Source: a virus. From it: a stretch of DNA of 60,542 nucleotides. The stretch is from the IMG/VR virus record IMGVR_UViG_3300050821_002162, positions 1 to 60,542 of that record. One strand, 5' to 3'. The translations under genes were made by a program, and so were the position numbers. Every line of letters starts with the position of its first letter. Position 1 is the first letter of the stretch. Shown one piece after another: positions 58,517 to 60,542 of this stretch. A model generated the notes under the pieces. The model saw nothing but the letters and a program-made list of their open reading frames with translations. It searched no databases and was not told the origin of the DNA.

Positions 58517-59142
58517 GTGTACAGCCGGTTGTGATACCTCCACAGGATGCCACCCCAGCAAGCACAGGACGAGCCAGAGCGCGATTCGATGAGTTGGTGG
58601 CCCTCGGGAAGCAAGCCGTGGAATCGGGCCGGATATGGGCAAGAATAGGCCGGTTGGCGGTCCAGATGGAGCAGGACCAGGACTACGCCGCGCTCGGATT
58701 CGATTCAATGGGCGCTTGCATCATGGAAATAGAGCTACTATCAGGTTATGACCGATCTTCCATCTACGCCTACAAAACTCTCTACGAAGAAGCCAGTCCG
58801 AATGCTGGGGAAACGATCTTGCAGATGCCCCTTGGTTCGGCGCAAATCTATCGGCAGCTTCCATCGGCGCTGCAACGCAACCCAGTAGTCCAGACGGCGG
58901 CGAGAACCAAGCCAAAAGACTTTCGCGTGACATTGGCAAGAGATTATCCGCAAGCGCTGGTCGAGACGCGCACTAGACTTCTTCTGAATTTAGACAACTC
59001 GGTATATATCTTGTGGGAAGAGTTTATGAGAATCTGCCGAGAAGTCAGCGGAGATCCGTCATTGACCTACGAACAGGCGCTGGAACTTTACTTGCTCGCG
59101 CCAGCGCTTCAGGAAATGAGGAATGCCCGTAACGAAGACTAA
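58513..59142 (+). CDS. hypothetical DNA-binding-type protein (209 aa)
   Basis: ATG 58513. 209 residues, mostly helical (FDELVALGKQAVESGRIWAR, LLSGYDRSSIYAYKTLYEEA, LGSAQIYRQLPSALQRNPVV). The 'YDRSSIYAYKTLYEEA' helix pair looks like an HTH. A Pro/Arg region (RTKPKDFRVTLARDYPQALV) follows. No firm family. Confidence 0.6.
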   Translation: MSVQPVVIPPQDATPASTGRARARFDELVALGKQAVESGRIWARIGRLAVQMEQDQDYAALGFDSMGACIMEIELLSGYDRSSIYAYKTLYEEASPNAGETILQMPLGSAQIYRQLPSALQRNPVVQTAARTKPKDFRVTLARDYPQALVETRTRLLLNLDNSVYILWEEFMRICREVSGDPSLTYEQALELYLLAPALQEMRNARNED

Positions 59143-59389
59143 AGACGGTCGCACGCTTCTAACTGGGAAAGACTACACGGAGCTTCGCCTGCATGTTTAT
59201 ATTAGGGACAAAGGATTCTGCCAGCGTTGCGGGATTCGTGTTCGTTACGAGCAACAAGGTTTTGACGATGACTACCATTTGGCACACGTAATTCCCCGGC
59301 GAATGGGCGGCGGATCACGCGACGATACGATGGAAAACACGCACGTATTGTGCGCGAAATGCCACAGGAAGGAACATAATCAGGCATGA
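59123..59389 (+). CDS. HNH endonuclease
   Basis: 88 residues. The HNH fold is complete: FCQRCGIRVRYEQQG (zinc pair), DDYHLAHVIPRRMGGGSRDD (His catalytic) and NTHVLCAKCHRKEHN (second zinc pair, final His). It overlaps the previous gene by 20 nt and the next by 4. Unlike the AP2 copies it is a stand-alone HNH in the replication operon; a nicking or packaging-adjacent role is possible. Confidence 0.85.
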   Translation: MPVTKTKDGRTLLTGKDYTELRLHVYIRDKGFCQRCGIRVRYEQQGFDDDYHLAHVIPRRMGGGSRDDTMENTHVLCAKCHRKEHNQA

Positions 59390-59937
59390 GCGATCTTCAG
59401 CGTAGAACCGAAGCACTCTTGCGTAGCCGTGGGTACTTGACCGGCAGCGTCGAACGTCGCAAGCGATTCCCAGCGCCGAAGTCGCAGCCGTGCAAGGCGT
59501 GCGGTTTGTCGCAGATGATCGACATCGCTCACGATCTTTGGAATGTGTTCGATCTCGTTGCGGTGCGTCCGAAGATTCAAGAGTACATAAACACAGAACC
59601 GGCAAGCTCAGTAGTATTTGTCCAAGTAACCAGTTTCAACAACCATGCAGACCGTCGCAACAAGATCATTGCCAGTTCGGAAGCGAGGCTATGCCTGCTC
59701 TCTGGTGTCCAGATTCTCATTCAGTCTTGGGGGAAGAAAGACAACCGATGGGTCGCAAAGGATGAATGGATAACGATAGACCAGTTCGTGCAAGGATTGC
59801 CGGATACCGTGGAACAGTTTTACGAAGACGAAAGGCGGCAGAAATTGTTGGACCGTAAGAGCAAACTACCCGCTCTTCCACCCGGAACAACCTTGCCGCT
59901 CTCGCCATATTTGCAGGATGACGAAATGCCGTTCTAG
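59386..59937 (+). CDS. putative PD-(D/E)XK-type nuclease
   Basis: 183 residues, ATG 59386 overlapping the HNH stop. A CKACG knuckle is followed by DLWNVFDLVAVRP and VVFVQVTSFNNHADRRNKII, which resemble the D...(E/Q)xK arrangement of small phage restriction-fold nucleases ('D...fadl...vQvT...R..KI'). The C-terminus is Pro-rich and acidic. Catalysis unproven. Converges with the 59934 gene by 4 nt. Confidence 0.55.
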   Translation: MSDLQRRTEALLRSRGYLTGSVERRKRFPAPKSQPCKACGLSQMIDIAHDLWNVFDLVAVRPKIQEYINTEPASSVVFVQVTSFNNHADRRNKIIASSEARLCLLSGVQILIQSWGKKDNRWVAKDEWITIDQFVQGLPDTVEQFYEDERRQKLLDRKSKLPALPPGTTLPLSPYLQDDEMPF

Positions 59938-60146
59938 TGAAGTTTGCTGAGACTCGCCAAGTACGTCACAAGGTCCACGGAAGCGAGATAGAGAATCCTG
60001 ATCCAGACCGCAACAAGCAGCGCGGTCGCAATCCAGCAGGGCCATTGATACCACGCCAGAGATTGTTTATCCCATAGTTTCTTACGTCGTTCCTCGTAAG
60101 CGTAGTCGTCCGCTCGTTCCATGAGTTTGTCGTATTCGTGTTTCAA
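59934..60146 (-). CDS. small membrane protein (70 aa)
   Basis: TTG 60146 overlaps the stop of the upstream zinc-ribbon gene (TTGA); ATG 60122 is an alternative. A charged coiled-coil start (KHEYDKLMERADDYAYEERR) and one membrane span (WPCWIATALLVAVWIRILYL). Its stop overlaps the convergent 59386 gene. Confidence 0.6.
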   Translation of the reverse strand: MKHEYDKLMERADDYAYEERRKKLWDKQSLAWYQWPCWIATALLVAVWIRILYLASVDLVTYLASLSKLH

Positions 60147-60340
60147 TTTTCGCCTCGCTTTCGTTGCAGGATTTGGTCTACCAGTTGTGGAAAAGTCGTA
60201 ACGGTTTCTCTGTCCAAAATGCTTGCCAATGGCCGCAGAGCAATCGACTCGCAGACGGGGCAACGGTTGGTTCCCATTACGGAAACTTCCTCACAATTGA
60301 AACAGAGCTGCGCCAGTCGAAGTGGCACGGAGATTATCAC
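60143..60340 (-). CDS. zinc-ribbon protein (65 aa)
   Basis: GTG 60340 overlaps the stop of the Imm5-like gene. 65 residues with LCFNCEEVSVMGTNRCPVCE and the tail SIALRPLASILDR, the 'lCfnCe.v....t.rCP.C.s.al.pLasilnR' pattern of a widespread small phage zinc ribbon. Probably nucleic-acid binding. Confidence 0.75.
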   Translation of the reverse strand: MIISVPLRLAQLCFNCEEVSVMGTNRCPVCESIALRPLASILDRETVTTFPQLVDQILQRKRGEN

Positions 60341-60542
60341 GCTTGCACCGCCTGCTCTGCGTGCCAGTCTTCGGTCACTTCATCGTTGAGGTAGGAGACA
60401 AGGCGAGCAGTTTGCCACTTCTGTTCCGCATCCCACGCCGCATCCCTCGCCGCAGCCCCCGCCGCATCCCTCGCCGCAGCCCCCGCCGCAGCCCCCGCCG
60501 CATCCCTCGCCGCAGCCCACGCCGCAGCCCCCGCCGCAGCCC
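60337..60542 (-). CDS. Imm5-like Ala-rich repeat protein, C-terminal part (continues from base 1)
   Basis: The frame open at the right edge reads the 12-bp repeat as AARDAAWDAEQ-type sequence and ends KWQTARLVSYLNDEVTEDWH, then AEQAVQA and TGA at 60339-60337. With the ~83-nt terminal overlap removed (circle of about 60,459 bp) it joins in frame to the part starting at 447. The W-Q-T-x-R-L-x-x-Y-L ending is typical of this repeat family. Confidence 0.75.
   Translation of the reverse strand, partial: AAAGAAAWAAARDAAGAAAGAAARDAAGAAARDAAWDAEQKWQTARLVSYLNDEVTEDWHAEQAVQA
60428..60542. repeat. 12-bp tandem repeat, right copy
   Basis: Nearly ten units of GCAGCCCNCGCC/GCATCCCNCGCC. The order of the last six units is the same as units 2-7 of the left copy, so the two ends overlap rather than being independent arrays. 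Confidence 0.95.

Overview
The window is the essentially complete genome of a temperate tailed phage, most likely a short-tailed (podovirus-type) virus. Visible hallmarks are a terminase large subunit, portal, scaffold-like protein, major capsid protein, three large internal (ejection-type) virion proteins, a holin/endolysin cassette, RecT with a RecB-like nuclease, and a tyrosine integrase. No tail tube, sheath or tape-measure protein was recognised. Both ends of the window lie in the same 12-bp tandem repeat. The first ~83 nt match the last ~83 nt with one difference, so the molecule is circular or circularly permuted at about 60.46 kb, and the gene containing the repeat (Imm5-like) is split only by the linearisation. 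The host is inferred, not proven, to be an acidobacterium or relative: several proteins carry Sec signal peptides ending in A-x-A/Q, one has a BACON/Ig domain of the type common there, and a secreted phosphoesterase is present.

Layout. (1) 60.3 kb-end/1-1.57 kb, leftward: a clamp-loader-like AAA+ ATPase, small helical proteins, the Imm5-like Ala-rich repeat protein, a zinc ribbon and a membrane protein, read from a promoter near 1.65 kb. (2) 1.9-4.9 kb, rightward: a four-gene module (AAA+ ATPase whose Walker B lies before Walker A, DUF1257-like, DUF2997-like with a His-rich tail, DUF3150-like), closed by a strong terminator. (3) 4.9-8.5 kb: zinc-ribbon and helix-turn-helix proteins, a nested overlapping gene and a repeat-rich non-coding stretch. 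(4) 8.3-22 kb: packaging and capsid genes. These are interrupted by an Acb2-like anti-CBASS candidate and by a cassette of three GT-A and one GT-B glycosyltransferases plus a methyltransferase between terminase and portal.

(5) 22-30.9 kb: connector and tail genes, then an unusual run of exported tail-fibre-like proteins with signal peptides, including a collagen-like protein. (6) 30.9-34.7 kb: lysis region (membrane proteins, holin candidate, M15 endolysin, Tat-type lipoprotein, papain-like peptidase). (7) 34.6-47.4 kb: adsorption, tail and internal virion proteins. Two HNH/AP2 homing endonucleases sit on the opposite strand at 22.1 and 36.9 kb.

(8) 57.06-48.2 kb, leftward: one long, tightly overlapped early operon (zinc ribbons, ParB-like, RecB-like nuclease, RecT with zinc knuckles, a secreted phospholipase C/phosphatase, many small proteins, a cytosine-methyltransferase-like protein, integrase). 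(9) 57.1-59.9 kb, rightward: a replication-type operon (replication-initiation-like and loader-like proteins, HNH, PD-(D/E)XK-like) behind a consensus promoter and a ~390-nt non-coding region with a perfect 14-bp inverted repeat. Many genes are joined by ATGA, GTGA, TTGA or TAATG overlaps, and several real genes are shorter than 55 codons.
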